A stretch of 64,000 bases of DNA, taken from the NCBI GenBank assembly GCA_910574455.1, contig CAJSYZ010000008.1, positions 1,112,637-1,176,636 of the forward strand. Direction: 5' to 3'. The notes beneath the pieces are model-generated. The model had not been told where the DNA came from, searched no databases, and was given only the letters and a program-made list of their open reading frames with translations. How positions within the stretch are numbered: the first letter of the stretch is position 1; every line of letters starts with the position of its first letter. The translations under genes and the position numbers were made by a program. The stretch is from Trichaptum fuscoviolaceum. Taxonomy: Eukaryota > Basidiomycota > Agaricomycetes > Hymenochaetales > Trichaptaceae. Shown here piece after piece: positions 47,749 to 59,500 of this stretch.

Positions 47749-48763
47749 ATGTCGTCAGCGAATGCACCGTCTTCAGGCTCGTCTAAACCGACACCAAACT
47801 CCTTAAAACTGGACGAACAGACAACTGAACAACAGCCTGCTCAGTCGAAAGTGAGCGGCCTTGAGGAGGATGACGAGTTCGAAGAGTTCGCCGTGCAGGG
47901 TATGCAGTGCTGTTTTGGCTACTTGGATGCTTGCTGATTTTCTCTCATTGTCCCTTGGTGTTCGCCGGTTCGTTTGGCCGATATAATTCTCGCACATGTT
48001 CAACCATGCACTGGAAACAGATTGGGACGACTCACACACAGATCTGGCTCACCTTGGCGGTTCTGCACCCGGACAAGCAAAGTCAGGCGGAGATAAACTA
48101 TGGGAGGATAATTGGGACGACGACGATGTGGAGGACGAATTTAGTGTACAACTGAGGTAAGTGATGAAATGTTGCAAACCGTTTTCCACTTGATGCGATC
48201 AACGTCTTTTGTCTCCCTCCCGTCGCGCTCTTGTACCGTCTTCTTCCCATTCCCCTTTCCCTCACTCAATTGTGAGATTGGGACTCCAATTTCGCGCCCA
48301 GCAGCTTACTACGATCAGTCACAAGTGTGATTTGATGTTAGGAGGTTCGATGTGGCGAACGATCGTCGGTCTATGGAGGGAAGCTGCACATGAGCGCCGT
48401 TCAAAGTAAACCGTTGATATGCGACGAATCTCTTTCTGGCGCCCCTTCCTTCAAAGAATGATGATCAACAAATAACACACTACCTGCTTTCTGCGGTAGT
48501 CTTGTGTTCTCGAGCGCTCAACTAGTGGCATACACGAACCATCAAGCCTATTCTTACAGCTTCTTCTCACTCAGCCATGATGCTCGTCCATACTTTCGTC
48601 CGCAAAAATTCTTCGGGATCACTTCTATTTTGTGTCTTCGAAGTCGAGGTCGTGGGTATCATACTTACTGATATGTCTTCTCGCTTCTAGGAACGAGCTC
48701 GCCAAAACAGGGCAAGGTACTACGGGAGTTGTTCCCGTCGGGACTGAGGCTATGCAGCATTGA
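47749..48763 (+). CDS. SEM1: 26S proteasome regulatory subunit SEM1/DSS1
   Basis: Three exons (47749-47899, 48021-48156, 48691-48763) give 119 residues. The family's acidic core is clear: EDDEFEEFAVQ, DWDDSHTDLAHLGG, LWEDNWDDDDVEDEFSVQLR, NELAK. DSS1/SEM1 is a small disordered protein of the proteasome lid, also part of the TREX-2 mRNA-export complex and a partner of BRCA2-type proteins. The Ser/Thr/Pro-rich N-terminus is longer than in yeast. The second intron is 534 nt, about ten times the local norm. The call is firm. Confidence 0.92.
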
Positions 48764-49668
48764 CCATCCTTCCTCCTTTCGTATCACTCGATATCCTTCG
48801 AAGTTTGTATTATTGCTTTTATATTCACAATGATATTCATGAAGTCTGATCTGCGTCTTGCCTGTACACGCTCTCGTCATAGGTATGGTGCACGTGTCAT
48901 ACTGAAACAAATCGCTTATGCGAATGAGGCTTCCACGTCTTTCTCGTTTTAACGTTTCGACCCCGCATGCAAATTGGAATTGAGTTCAAACGTACAGGTT
49001 TCCCGAGCCCTGAACATTATCTGTTGCCTTGAGTGGCACACGTCGGATCAATGAATCCTTGGGCGGCCTTCCTTTGTTTCCAGGCAGTAAGAGGACTAAC
49101 AGAACATGACAGAGTTTTGATTTCAAATCCAGGACCTGATATCTTCAGAATCTGTACGGTCGGTCTTTTCCCTGTCGTCGAGATGAAGATTTATTCATGT
49201 CGACCATCTCATAAACTTATAAATAAATAATCGTAACACGGACTTCTCAACTTCCCGACGACATAAAGTTCAGGTTATAGGAGTCGGTATCCGGTGGTGG
49301 GTTTTCAAGCCCCGGAACTCCCTCCCCATCACACGTGCGTCATACCGATCAGGGCGCCGATGGACAAATACAGCAGAACGAGGCTACAAATGAATGAATT
49401 AACACTATTGTTTTAGGGTTAGAAGTTCTTACACTCACGTGCATAAATGCCGATCCAATCACGTCGCGTCCGGAGATCACTTCGTCTGACATTTTTTGAG
49501 ATAACTCCAGGCAGGCACCACCCTGCACTTATCTGGGAGACGAATTAGAACGCTATATATACCCCCACATGCTTGGAATATCTTTTGGCGAGAGCTTTCC
49601 CTCCTCCCTCTTTGCTCCATATCTCATACTTGCTGTAAAGGCCGACCGCATCGTCGAGCTCAGTCAAC
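48764..49668. other. Intergenic; possible tiny minus-strand membrane peptide
   Basis: No firm gene. On the minus strand an ATG at 49493 opens MSDEVISGRDVIGSAFMH, followed by a good GTGAGT donor and an acceptor near 49386. Depending on the acceptor, the next exon reads either a hydrophobic LVLLYLSIGALIG segment or a basic one, and neither is certain. If the first is right, this is a 35-residue single-helix peptide of unknown family. Confidence 0.3.
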
Positions 49669-52253
49669 ATGTCAGAGAAATCCATACGGAAGCCGGGCCT
49701 TTCCCAGGTGTCGATGATCTTCGCGTAAGTGCCTGATAGATCGACTGCATAGCTATCAGCTAACAGCATCTCGATGTCATAGCTGCGGAACCGCACTTTT
49801 TTCGGACGGTGAGCACGAATGGTCGGATTCTACAGTTGAGGCTAATCAGGCTTGAATGAAGGTTATGCGAACGGTGTTATTGGCCAAGGTGCGCATATAA
49901 CTCATATACCCCAGCTAGCATACTGACGTTACACTTGGCAGTGAATACCAGTGAGTTCGCAGAGCGCAGCGGGTTTCGATGTCCTCCTCATCCTGACTTC
50001 GTTCACAGTCCTTAAGAGGATTTACGGTGCCGATGCTATCAACAATCATAACTACAGTACGACTCTCAGCTCTGTTGCCTTTGCGGGTACAATTGTGGGC
50101 ATGCTGGTCTTTGGCTATATTTCGGACAAGGTGGGACGCAAGTTTGGGATGGTGAGTGCTTTGCTCCCTATCGCATCTGCATCTTTGCTACCCCTATGCC
50201 TCGACGCCTCCTGTCTGATCGTGCGACTGGGCCCTCCTGCCTTTACACTCTGGAAGTCGCGTTTGCTCGCACTTGAATGCGCATCTTTGAGACACGAATA
50301 CACAATGAACGAACGTGCGCGAGACGGGCGTATTAAAGGCCAGCTATCCTTGAAGATCTGCTAAGGTGCCTGGTTCGATTCTGATAGGAGTTGCCTCGAG
50401 TCGGCGCACTGACAGCTCTGCTTTTTTAACTTTGATGAATTCCCTATTCGGGTGTCTATAAACCACTCGCGAGAACTACCGCAGGCTGAGTTGTTCAATC
50501 CATCTCAGTTCATTGCGTAGGCGTGAACTTAAGTGTTGCGAACATCCATACGTCTTCATGAATCTACTTTTACTCACACTTTCGAATCATCTCCCCCCTT
50601 CCCCCGTGTTCATTTACATTCCATGATTTATCCAACGCATATGTTCGATTTAATAATTAAACTACTTTTCAGATGACTGCTACTGGTATCGTATTCCTAT
50701 TCTCCGGTCTTTCTGCTGCGTCATCTGGAGCACACCATAGCTTGGGCGGGATGCTTTCTATGTTATCTGCGATGCGGTATGTACTCCAGCGGTCATTCGA
50801 AAAATGTCTTAATTTCTGATACAATTCCAATAGCTTCCTCCTTGGCATAGGCATAGGAGCAGAATACCCTTGTGGCTCTGTAGCTGCTTCTGAACAGACC
50901 GAGGAAGAAGGTGTTGCAAAGAATGCACAACACCGTTGGTTCGCACTCGCGACCAGTACGTCATTTTCTATCCAGTGAATAATTTGTGATACTTACAAAT
51001 GCTTTAAACAGATTCTATGATTGATACGGGCTTTGTTGTTGCGGCCTTTGTACCACTTGTGCTGTTCTGGATGTATGTGTTCTTGCGTCACGTCCTTCTC
51101 TTTTGACAATGTCGTTATCTCACACACTGTCACCACAGTTTCGGCGAAAACCATCTCCGTGCTGTCTGGAGATTGTCCCTCGGTCTCGGTGTAGTCCCCG
51201 CGGCTGCCGTCTTCATCTGGCGTCTCCGCATGCAAGAGCCGACTCGCTTTAAGAGGGACTCAATGAAACGCGCTAAGATTCCGTACTGGCTTGTCATCAA
51301 GCGCTATTGGGTTGGCCTTTCAGCTTTGTGCCTTACCTGGTTCATCTATGACTTCATCACTTATCCGGTGAGTTTACTATGTTTGAGTCAGCCGGATGTT
51401 TGAGTGCAGTTCTCTAATTAAGCAAATTTCCTTAGTTCGGTATCTTTTCCTCGACTATTCTCAACAAGTAAGCAACTTAATTTGTTTTATAAACGGCTGG
51501 GGCAATTCTGACTGTAACGCAGTGTGGAGGGTTCGACATCGTCTCTCACAGTTATCCTTGGCTGGAATGTTGTTATCAATCTGTTCTACATCCCTGGCAC
51601 GCTGATCGGTGCCTTCATCGTCGACTACCTTGGCCCTAAGAACACGATGATTCTCGGACTGCTTTGCCAGGCCGTTATTGGTTTCATCATGAGTGGTCTT
51701 TACGTTCATCTCGCAAATCATATTGCGGCATTCGCAGTTGTGTACGGTATTTTCCTTAGCTTGGGCGAAGTGGGTAAGCACAGTAATCTCTTATTTCTGT
51801 TACTTAACATCGAAAGCTAAATTGCGCATGAAAGGACCCGGCAACTGTCTTGGTATGATCGCCGCCAAGAGTGGACCCACAGCCGTACGTGGACACTACT
51901 ACGGTCTCGCTGCTGCTGTTGGCAAAGTCGGCGCCTTCGTTGGTACCTGGGCTTTCCCGCCCATGATCGACGCCTTCGGCGGAGCAGACTCCACGCGAGG
52001 CAACACGGGCCCCTTCTGGGTTGCCTCAGGCCTCGCTGTCTTTTCTGCTATCATTACTTTCTTCTTCATCCGCCCGCTATCGCACGACGGCATGGCTAAG
52101 GAGGACGAGGAGTTCCGCGCGTACCTGGAGGCTCATGGATATGATACGTCCTTGATGGGTCTGGGTGGTGAAGACTCGACTGGCTCTATTGAAGAAGATT
52201 CTGTGAAGGCCTATGGTGGTCCGGACGTGAAGGAGAAAGTTCACGATGTGTAA
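49669..52253 (+). CDS. GIT1-like MFS permease (glycerophosphodiester/phosphate type)
   Basis: An MFS transporter of the Git1/Pho84-like branch, expected to import glycerophosphoinositol or phosphate with protons. Spliced blocks seen: ALFSDG + [12 protein letters not shown] + VNT + [31 protein letters not shown] (loop 2-3 motif), [106 protein letters not shown], and the [11 protein letters not shown] end. Introns are near 49890, 50152, 50775, 50955, 51073, 51367 and 51773. The 5' end is unresolved. The exon with ALFSDG is clear, but no upstream exon joins to it cleanly, so the start at 49669 is a placeholder. A minus-strand frame at 49545-49796 covers the same DNA. Confidence 0.8.
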
Positions 52254-53017
52254 GGTTTCTTCTGAGCTTGCTTATTTCACTACGGTATTAGATACCATCT
52301 ATGTCGGGACTACTAGTGAGGTCTACGCGGGCCAATACGTGGCCGTATTTCACTTACCTTCTTCACGATCTATTTACGATTTCATTTACGCTGCTATATG
52401 TAGTTCGATGTTTTGTAACTCGCTTTGTATCCTAGTCGTTTTGGAAAGGCTTATAATAAAGATTGTATTCAATCTGGATTCTTCTAAGTCGGGCATCTTG
52501 TATACAACGGGACGCATGGCTGTACAGCGTATGCAAATCGTCGTCGTTGTTCAGAACAATTATCTGGTCCCTCTGCATAGAAGCCAATGGTAAAGTGGTG
52601 AAGGGAAGTAGAGATCTAATGTTCTAGTTACGCGCGGGGAAAAAAGGCTCGAATGAATGCCAGTGGGATGACGTCACTGGCACGCGTACTCAGGCTGAAA
52701 AACGCGTCGAGGGCGTAGGCACATCTTTCCGACTCTCAAGGACACATTACTTCTTCGCTCTTTGACGACCAGGATCGATTCAAGATGAAAAATTCATGCA
52801 TAATCGCCCAACATTCCCTCGTATATAAAGTTACACGCCGGACCACAAAACATGGGAACTGAACATCGGAGATATACCAAGGCCATCACTGCTACGATCC
52901 TGTCTGCGACTAAACTCTGCTTGGGACTACAGTACACCATCATCCAGGGGAGCTCTGTGCCATGCGTACATATTGAACATCGTGTATCCGGATGGTATGT
53001 GAGACGTACCTTGGTGA
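52254..53017. other. Intergenic, no recognised gene
   Basis: A T-rich 3' flank of the permease, then unique sequence. A GCCAGTG...CACTGGC inverted pair lies near 52659-52682. No gene is supported. Confidence 0.4.
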
Positions 53018-53182
53018 TCAAGGACAGTGACACCCTCCAGTGCTAATAGTTATACCGGGTGGGCATTTGAAGGCACAGATTGGATGGAGAGTGGTATGCG
53101 GAGCAGGCTCTGCAACTGGATTAGCTGCGACAAAGCTGGAGATGAGAGTCGCGCAGATGAAGGTGAGTTTGGCGAATTGCAT
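53018..53182 (-). CDS. Small secreted cysteine peptide (C-x-C-P end)
   Basis: An uninterrupted 54-residue frame from the ATG at 53182. The signal peptide (MQFAKLTFICATLISSFVAA) is followed by NPVAEPAPHTTLHPICAF, a KCPPG block, and the end GGCHCP. A TATA box lies about 59 bases upstream on the same strand. It is the shortest of four neighbouring genes that share a signal peptide, a CPP block and a C-x-C-P ending. Function unknown; a secreted or wall-associated peptide is inferred. Confidence 0.65.
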   Translation of the reverse strand: MQFAKLTFICATLISSFVAANPVAEPAPHTTLHPICAFKCPPGITISTGGCHCP

Positions 53183-54504
53183 TGTATACTTTAGAGCGGG
53201 ACTGACGCTATGGAAAACTACAATGGTCAGTTTTAAAGTGCTTTTATACTGACAGATACGATATTTTGCTGCCCACATATCCCACAGAATCTCAAAAATG
53301 CCTGCATTTCATGACGACAACATTACAATTGCGACAAGTTTCAAGCATACTCGCGGGTCTGACCGGGCACATTGGGTTTCCTGGCACGCAAAGCTCTGCC
53401 GCCGTCAGAGGGTAAAATGTAGTATCGTGCCGATTGACTAAACACTCAAACATATACTCCTCTAACAGATTAGCGGTGAACATCACATGAATGCCGGATG
53501 CTCCATGGGGACTTATGGCCAGGAATACGGTGTTCAACAGCATTCTGACCCCCGTTCACTGGTGGCTATGCCCTACGCAGTCCAGGCGGAATGATAAAGG
53601 CAATCCAGCTTCATTCTGCAGTCGTTTGCCGCGACTTTCGCTCAGCGCTGTTAAATTCTTCGGCTTCTCCAACAAATGTTACAACTCTCGAGGCTTTTCA
53701 TTTGCCGCCCGCACATAATACACTCGGAATTCTGGAATGCTCGTACTTCTGTTACATCCAGGCCATGAGCTATGTGCACTGATGTCTGTTCTTTCTGAGC
53801 ATCGTCGCTACGGTGTACCCCTGTTGGATCGAGTTAAGAGGCTGTTATGTCTATAGGACTTGCAGACGGATTGGGCTAGCTCGCGTCAAGAGGCGACGTC
53901 GACAGATTCTGGTACTGTTCTCCTCAGTCTTTGCGCGTATAAATATGTAAGAGGCCTCAGTGCAATTCCCAGCTCTTGCGTATCAGGTGGGCATTACTAT
54001 GCGATCGATATCCTTAGGCATGCCTTACACGAAAAGCAATGTTTGGCGACTGTTCTTTCGCTGTTCCTGCCCGAGTTCAGCTCGTTGTCCAGGCTCGAGC
54101 GACCCTAGCAATCATCCTGTTTAAACGCAAGTCACGTCAATGAGTATGTCTATTTTTATTCAGGTCCGTTTCGTATCTCATTGATACTTTTCAATCGACA
54201 CATTAACAACGATAGTTATGAGACTGCCACGTAGCCCGGACGCCGCTGCCGTTCCTGGGCGGGGTTAACCAAAGCCATATCTGACCACTACTGTTGGGTC
54301 TTAAATTTATAGATGAACGCAGATGACTACTTTCAAAGGGAAGGGTCACTACTCTACTGACAGGTGCTCGTCTTGTCTTTTCTTACTGGCTGTTATCCGC
54401 GCTCCGATGTGTAGAAATGGGCTATTGTGCGGAATCATGGGCTGACTTGTGTGAAGGCCACGACAGAACTCAATTCTCGATGATCCTTCACGATCCTGTT
54501 CTTG
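53183..54504. other. Intergenic between small secreted protein genes
   Basis: About 1.3 kb. It begins with the TATA box at 53241-53248 (minus) and is otherwise unique sequence with short random frames. I see no copy of the 1.3-kb tandem unit found further right. Confidence 0.4.
53241..53248 (-). promoter_or_regulatory. TATA box of the 53182 small secreted gene
   Basis: Reads TATAAAAG on the minus strand, 58 bases before the ATG. The same spacing is seen at the 54569 gene. Confidence 0.5.
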
Positions 54505-54510
54505 TATAAA
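54505..54510 (+). promoter_or_regulatory. TATA box of the 54569 small secreted gene
   Basis: TATAAA (followed by G), 58 bases before the ATG. Confidence 0.5.
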
Positions 54511-54568
54511 GCCTGATACTACAGTACTACTTCAGAGCTCACCCCAAGCATCCTCTTCTCCCTCCTCG

Positions 54569-54841
54569 ATGAAGACTATCTGTGTCCTCTCAGCTATAAT
54601 CGCATTCTCCGCAGAATATGTGTTGTCTGCGCCTGCACCCCTGGTCACAGTCTCCGTCCCGACAATCACAATCATTGGAGGACCAGTGCCCTCGACCTCG
54701 GGAATTATACTTCCGCCAGAACCCACCATAGTCTTCCCGTCATGTCCACCCTGCCCTGGCCCTCCTCTCCGGCCTACAATTACTTTTGAGGCACTTGCGA
54801 TCACAAGTGCACCGATTTATCTATGCGCTTGCCCGTTGTAA
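54569..54841 (+). CDS. Small secreted cysteine protein (CPPCP, C-x-C-P end)
   Basis: A 90-residue uninterrupted frame. The signal peptide (MKTICVLSAIIAFSAEYVLS, cut before APAP) is followed by a Val/Thr/Ile/Pro-rich middle, the CPPCPGPP block at about residues 59-66, and the end YLCACPL. Four cysteines in the mature part could form two disulfides. It shares the overall plan of the genes at 55635 and 57074 but lacks their KQRSPVTTT segment, so it is an older relative. Function unknown. Confidence 0.65.
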   Translation: MKTICVLSAIIAFSAEYVLSAPAPLVTVSVPTITIIGGPVPSTSGIILPPEPTIVFPSCPPCPGPPLRPTITFEALAITSAPIYLCACPL

Positions 54842-55289
54842 GGTAAGTGACTTTTTTCATCTCAAGTTGAGCTAGAGGTGTAACCTTCTTCAAGTTCGCA
54901 TACAGTCAATCCATTATGGAAAGAAAGACAAACGCCATGTATGCAACTGGATGCATAGCAGTTCGTGATGAGATTGGCCCGGGTACCGTATGATAACATG
55001 TTGGATGGACGCGAAGTTGTGCGAGAACAGGACGCTTACGAGTCGAGCTCGATCATGTCTTACTTCGTGTAAAAAGGCAATTTACACTGTCTGTACGATA
55101 CTCACTGGCAGGAATACCTATTGCTCAAATTCCACTCATATCCGATTTATAATACGCTGCCTTCCGCCGCCAATCACGGAAGTTCCCATCGGCCACTCCC
55201 TTTGACCATTGAATCCATGGTTCATGAATTACTTCCGAAACTACCATGTAAATGACATAACATTCAAGTTGTAGGTGCCGAGTTACTTA
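54842..55289. other. Intergenic, no recognised gene
   Basis: Unique sequence between the third and second small secreted genes. No repeat or promoter element that I can support. Confidence 0.35.
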
Positions 55290-56620
55290 CTCTGCACTTC
55301 GGACAAACGCTGGGTCCAGGCATTCATAGAATTGATAAATGAATGTATACCAGACGCCTGCAACGAAAGTTGACGTTAAACAATATTGAGCGGTTATTTT
55401 TCGGGAATGCGCAGCATAAAAATCAATGGATGTCATAGATATGTGATCCGCTCAATTGCCCTCTTTGACTACCAGTGTCAATCGCTTTTCCAAATGATAG
55501 TACCATCAAGGCACAAAATGTATACACTCTGACTGAACCTGCGAAGAGAGTTGTGTGAGCATAAATACGACAGTCAGACAGTGCGGCAGCTGTCTTGACG
55601 AAGTTATTTCCTACTCGAGGACCTCATAGCGAACATGCAGGTCACCGTCGTTCTCGCGACTCTTCTCGCGGTTGCTTCGAGCGTCGCTGCAACACCAGCC
55701 GTCACCACCAGCTGTCCGCCTTGCCCTCCCCTACCGAGTGCGCCGCCGACGGACACGGTCTTACCATCTCCTACTGTCTCTACGACGACTGTGACTCCCA
55801 CCACGACGAGTATTTCGGCGGGCAATCTTCACAAGCAGAGGTCTCCGGTGACTACCACGGTGATTATTCCGCCATATTGTCCTTGTCCGGTATGACTATA
55901 AGTAAGTGTTAGGGGTATCCGGTGCGGTAATACATATGAGTAACTAACAAATGCTTTAAGATAACTTTCACCTGCCAGTGGGATGCCATCGTGGGGAGCA
56001 GTGAAAACGTTACGTTGCCATTTTCTGTGTCGAACAAGAGAAATGCACCAACAGAAGTGGGCATCAGAAATAGTTACGAATGGTCGGAATGTATGTTTCT
56101 CTCGAAGCCAAGAGTGTATATCTGAGGCCAAGCTAAACTTGAAGGTTAATCCCTTGCTGCACAGCCACGTACATATAGGAAGTCGTCATCTTCGCAATCA
56201 CAAAACACACTCGAACCAAGAGGTTGCATTTTCTTCTGAAATTAAAATTATGCAAATGCGAAAAATAGCATCCAAAAATGATATGCATTTTGAGGACTTA
56301 CTTCTTACATGGTGGATGTATCACTTATTCTCTGTGACTTCTAAGCAGAGATATTCTCTCTTGAAGACACACCATTCATGTGTATCGGACCTGGATCGCT
56401 GACTTAAACGGTTATCATCAACGGAAGCTGTAAGAAAAGAACAAAGTAAGCATACACGTAACTTTCAAACGGAACGATTATCTCAACTTTCGAGTCATCG
56501 AGTTCCATATCTATTAGCAAAGTACGGTGAGTGTTCTGGCAGATAATCAAATTTCCGGGAAAGTAAGGAGACAAAGTCCCAACGACTCGGACCACCACCA
56601 AGCGATAGTGTCCGCATTTC
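55290..56620. repeat. Tandem duplication unit, copy 1
   Basis: Copy 1 of a diverged direct repeat of about 1.3 kb. Shared landmarks: AAACGCTGGGTCCAGGCATT, then ATTGAGCGG, the small secreted gene, TTTCTGTGT, CTGCACAGCCAC, and CTGGCAGATAATC, in the same order and orientation as copy 2. Large differences and indels in the spacers show that the duplication is not recent. Confidence 0.65.
55635..55895 (+). CDS. Small secreted cysteine protein, tandem copy 1
   Basis: An 86-residue frame. The signal peptide (MQVTVVLATLLAVASSVAA) is followed by TPAVTTSCPPCPPLPSA, DTVLPSPTVSTTTV, a Thr/Ser-rich part, then a basic site (LHKQR) just before SPVTTTV, IIPPY and the end CPCPV. The basic site followed by a 17-residue cysteine-bearing tail would fit processing by a Kex2-type protease, though the site is Gln-Arg rather than Lys-Arg. 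Clearly paralogous to the 57074 gene over its full length. Function unknown; possibly a surface peptide. Confidence 0.72.
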   Translation: MQVTVVLATLLAVASSVAATPAVTTSCPPCPPLPSAPPTDTVLPSPTVSTTTVTPTTTSISAGNLHKQRSPVTTTVIIPPYCPCPV

Positions 56621-56739
56621 TAAGGCTTATGAGTTACTTTGATTGTGCACTGCTAGTCACTGTATTAGGCTGAGCGCGATTCCCCATTGCTAGTCAGGTG
56701 AATGGTGGTGTACTGTACTGTAAGCCTCCGACAATTTGC

Positions 56740-58105
56740 ATTGCATCTCGGAAAAACGCTGGGTCCAGGCATTGGCAGACCTGATGAACGAGTCTGCGAC
56801 CTCTGCCTTTGATGATTTATGACATTGGACAGTATTGAGCGGCAGTTTCTCGGAACATACAGCATAGATAACATTGAATGCCATGGACATATGGGCCCTT
56901 TTCGGCTGAAGACGTCACTTACTTCGTTCTACCGTGAAGACCATCAAGACACTTCAGGTACACATGCTCCCTTTCGTTAAATCTATGAGGCCGGTTTCGT
57001 GAGCATAAGTATGGCAACATAGATTTATCTTAGCTGTCTAAGCTAAGTCGCTTTCCACTCACTCTCAACCAATATGCAGTTCCATGTCGTTATTATCACT
57101 CTCCTTGGGGTCGCTTCGAACATTGCTGCGACACCAGCCGCTATCACCACTTGTCCGCCTTGCCCCCATCTACCCACTGCACCGATCGATACAGTCTTAC
57201 CTTCTCCTACACCCTCTACGACGACCGTAACTTCGGTTTCTCCCACTGGCACCACGACAGATATCTCGAACAAACGTCACAAGCAGAGGTCACCGGTGAC
57301 GACGACAGTGCTTATTCCACCGTTTTGCGTTTGTCCGGTCTGATATGAGTAGGTGTTTGATGAAGTTAGATCAAAGGAGAATCTGACAAATAGTTTTAGG
57401 TATTTATTCGTTTGCGTGGTTTTGGGATTGCTGGGTGAACACGTTTAGTAGCTGATGGCAGTTTCTGTGTTGAGTTCGAGAATTCCGCCAATAGCCTAAG
57501 GGGTGTGGGAATAAACAAGAGATAAATTACTCCAAGCCAGGAGTGCATGCCAGTGCCTGAGTCCGAGAAACGTCAAGGTTAGTCCATTCCTGCACAGCCA
57601 CATCGAAAGGAAGTGAGGAAGCACCCTTCAACAAATATTGCCAAGTCCAGATGTAACGAAAGGCTGAATACCTACTGAGAGTAGGATAACACCTGATAAC
57701 ACAGGCGCAAAATTAGTCGCTTCCAAGGTGACCTAGAATAAGGCTATAGGCAGTTTGTGCAAACGAGAACTTACTTAAACTCAGTAGATGCATAAATCAT
57801 TCCTTTTTTCTGTGGATATTTGAGAGATCTCACCCACACTAAGCGCAGCATTAATGTGCATGATAATCTAGATCTGGATGAGACGGTTCTCAATGACAGA
57901 AGATGTAAGAGATGAATGAGTAAAGACACATGTAAATTGAATTACTACTCAAGTATAGGCCATCCGAGTCGGCAATTTTGTATGAGTTCAGATACTAACT
58001 CGTCACAAAGTTCGGCGAGGGATCTGGCAGATAATCGAAGTTACGGTCAGGAAAAGAGAGTACTGTCATGCTGCGTCTTGCTATGGTGGTGGTTTGTGTC
58101 CAACT
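56740..58105. repeat. Tandem duplication unit, copy 2
   Basis: Copy 2 of the unit described for 55290-56620, with the same order of shared landmarks from AAACGCTGGGTCCAGGCATT near 56754 to CTGGCAGATAATC near 58023. Confidence 0.65.
57074..57343 (+). CDS. Small secreted cysteine protein, tandem copy 2
   Basis: An 89-residue frame. The signal peptide (MQFHVVIITLLGVASNIAA) is followed by TPAAITTCPPCPHLP, DTVLPSPTPSTTTV, then KRHKQR, SPVTTTV, LIPPF and the end CVCPV. The mature part shares most residues with the 55635 protein, including all four cysteines, the DTVLPSPT block and the KQRSPVTTTV block. Here the basic site also offers a true Lys-Arg four residues earlier. The strong keeping of the ends against a variable middle suggests selection on the Cys blocks. 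Confidence 0.72.
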   Translation: MQFHVVIITLLGVASNIAATPAAITTCPPCPHLPTAPIDTVLPSPTPSTTTVTSVSPTGTTTDISNKRHKQRSPVTTTVLIPPFCVCPV

Positions 58106-58197
58106 CTCCACCTCCGAATCTACAAGTTTGGTTTGACCCACTGGCACGTGCCTTCATACTACCAGAAGCAGAATTTATGGTTCCGTTACGCTCTCTC

Positions 58198-58957
58198 GTA
58201 TGACAGCATTTATCGACAAGTATTCAAGCTTTGAGGTTTTGCATGCTTTACGCAACTTTAGTGGAACATACGTAACTTTTTTGTCTTTACGTAACTCATT
58301 ACGCAACTTTTGTACATAACTTTATACCTTTACTTACAGGTTTTAGCTTGCTACTCTTCACATTTTTAGCTCTCGATAGTACAGTTCTGCCTTACGTAAC
58401 TATATGCAGCTATACAGTGGTTTACATTAAGGTGTCTGTGGTTCAGAAAAGTTATACGTAACTTGTTTTCCAGATACTATAGATATGTTATACTTATTGT
58501 TGATTATCTTGTTTGGTTCCTCTTAATCAATAATAGTATTGCTGGAAATGTATAATATCTTATCTAGTAAATTTACGAGAATTGTTGTATGATATATAAG
58601 ATAACTGACTCTTGTAATTACTTGGACAAGTGGGTCAATGGGTTTAGCTCCCCAACTCTGGTAAAGGTTGGCAGGCGGAACTCTTCCTGCTTTGTAATCT
58701 ATCCAACAGACTACGGGTTCAACTCAGACTAATGTAAATAAAGTTTTGTAATTTTTTTATTTCTTTTGTTTTAAATAAATACCATTCTTATGTATTTTAT
58801 CAGCTATGGAAATTGTAATACCGCTGAAAACAAAATAAGTGATAAGGGGGTGGGAGTGTAGGGAAGCCAAGAAGAATAAAAGAGTAGTAAAAGAATCAGA
58901 AAGAAGAGGAGAAACAGCAAAGGAAACTAATGAAAAACAACCAACAGCCTCAATTGT
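58198..58957 (+). repeat. Left terminal inverted repeat
   Basis: A 760-bp arm. It matches the reverse complement of 62730-63535 almost base for base, ending inward at CAATTGT. Relative to the right arm it lacks an internal block of about 45 bp next to ATTGTTGATTATC. Confidence 0.85.
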
Positions 58958-59339
58958 CCATAGACAGAGTCTTTGCACATCCTCCCAACAACGCCCAAAG
59001 ACAAGAAACACCTGTAAGAAGGAAACAAGACAATCAGAGGAATGCACTGATGTGCAGACTCCAATTGCCGACCATAAGTATGTCTTCTGCATGTGTTACG
59101 ACAATGGGGGAACCTAGGGCCCAGGGAGCGTAAGTGACCTCCGAGGGAACACCTGGGAGAGTACGCGAAGGCTGAGAAGGGCGGGGGAACTAATAGGGAC
59201 ACTACTATGTTGTGTAGTCACATGGCGAGCGGGACTGTGATGCAAGAGGGCTCGAGGCAGTGGCGGGGACAAGTCAGAGTCGGGGTAGAGCCAAGTGACA
59301 GGGATGTCGCAAGGTGGTGTCTGGACACAGAGGAGCTGA

Positions 59340-59500
59340 GCCGGAAACTGAGCAAGAGTCGCCAAGCGGGATCACAAGTGGGATCACAAGTGGGATTCTC
59401 GAGCAGAATCTCACAGAGCAAGATTTCTGGATGGGACTCAGAGTGGGATCACAGAGCGGGATCCGGGACAGGACTTTGACCAGAGAGCCAGAGAGCAGGT
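59340..59500 (+). repeat. Degenerate G-rich tandem words, left
   Basis: Irregular repeats of about 12-18 bp built on GTGGGATCACAA and GCGGGAT. The same type of array appears at 61480-61830. Confidence 0.55.

Noticed and set aside
58630..58725. tRNA-like segment (TTAGCTCC and GGGTTCAACTC words) in both terminal repeats
   Set aside because: The A- and B-box-like words are present, but no acceptor or T stem pairs up, and the spacing does not fold as a cloverleaf.
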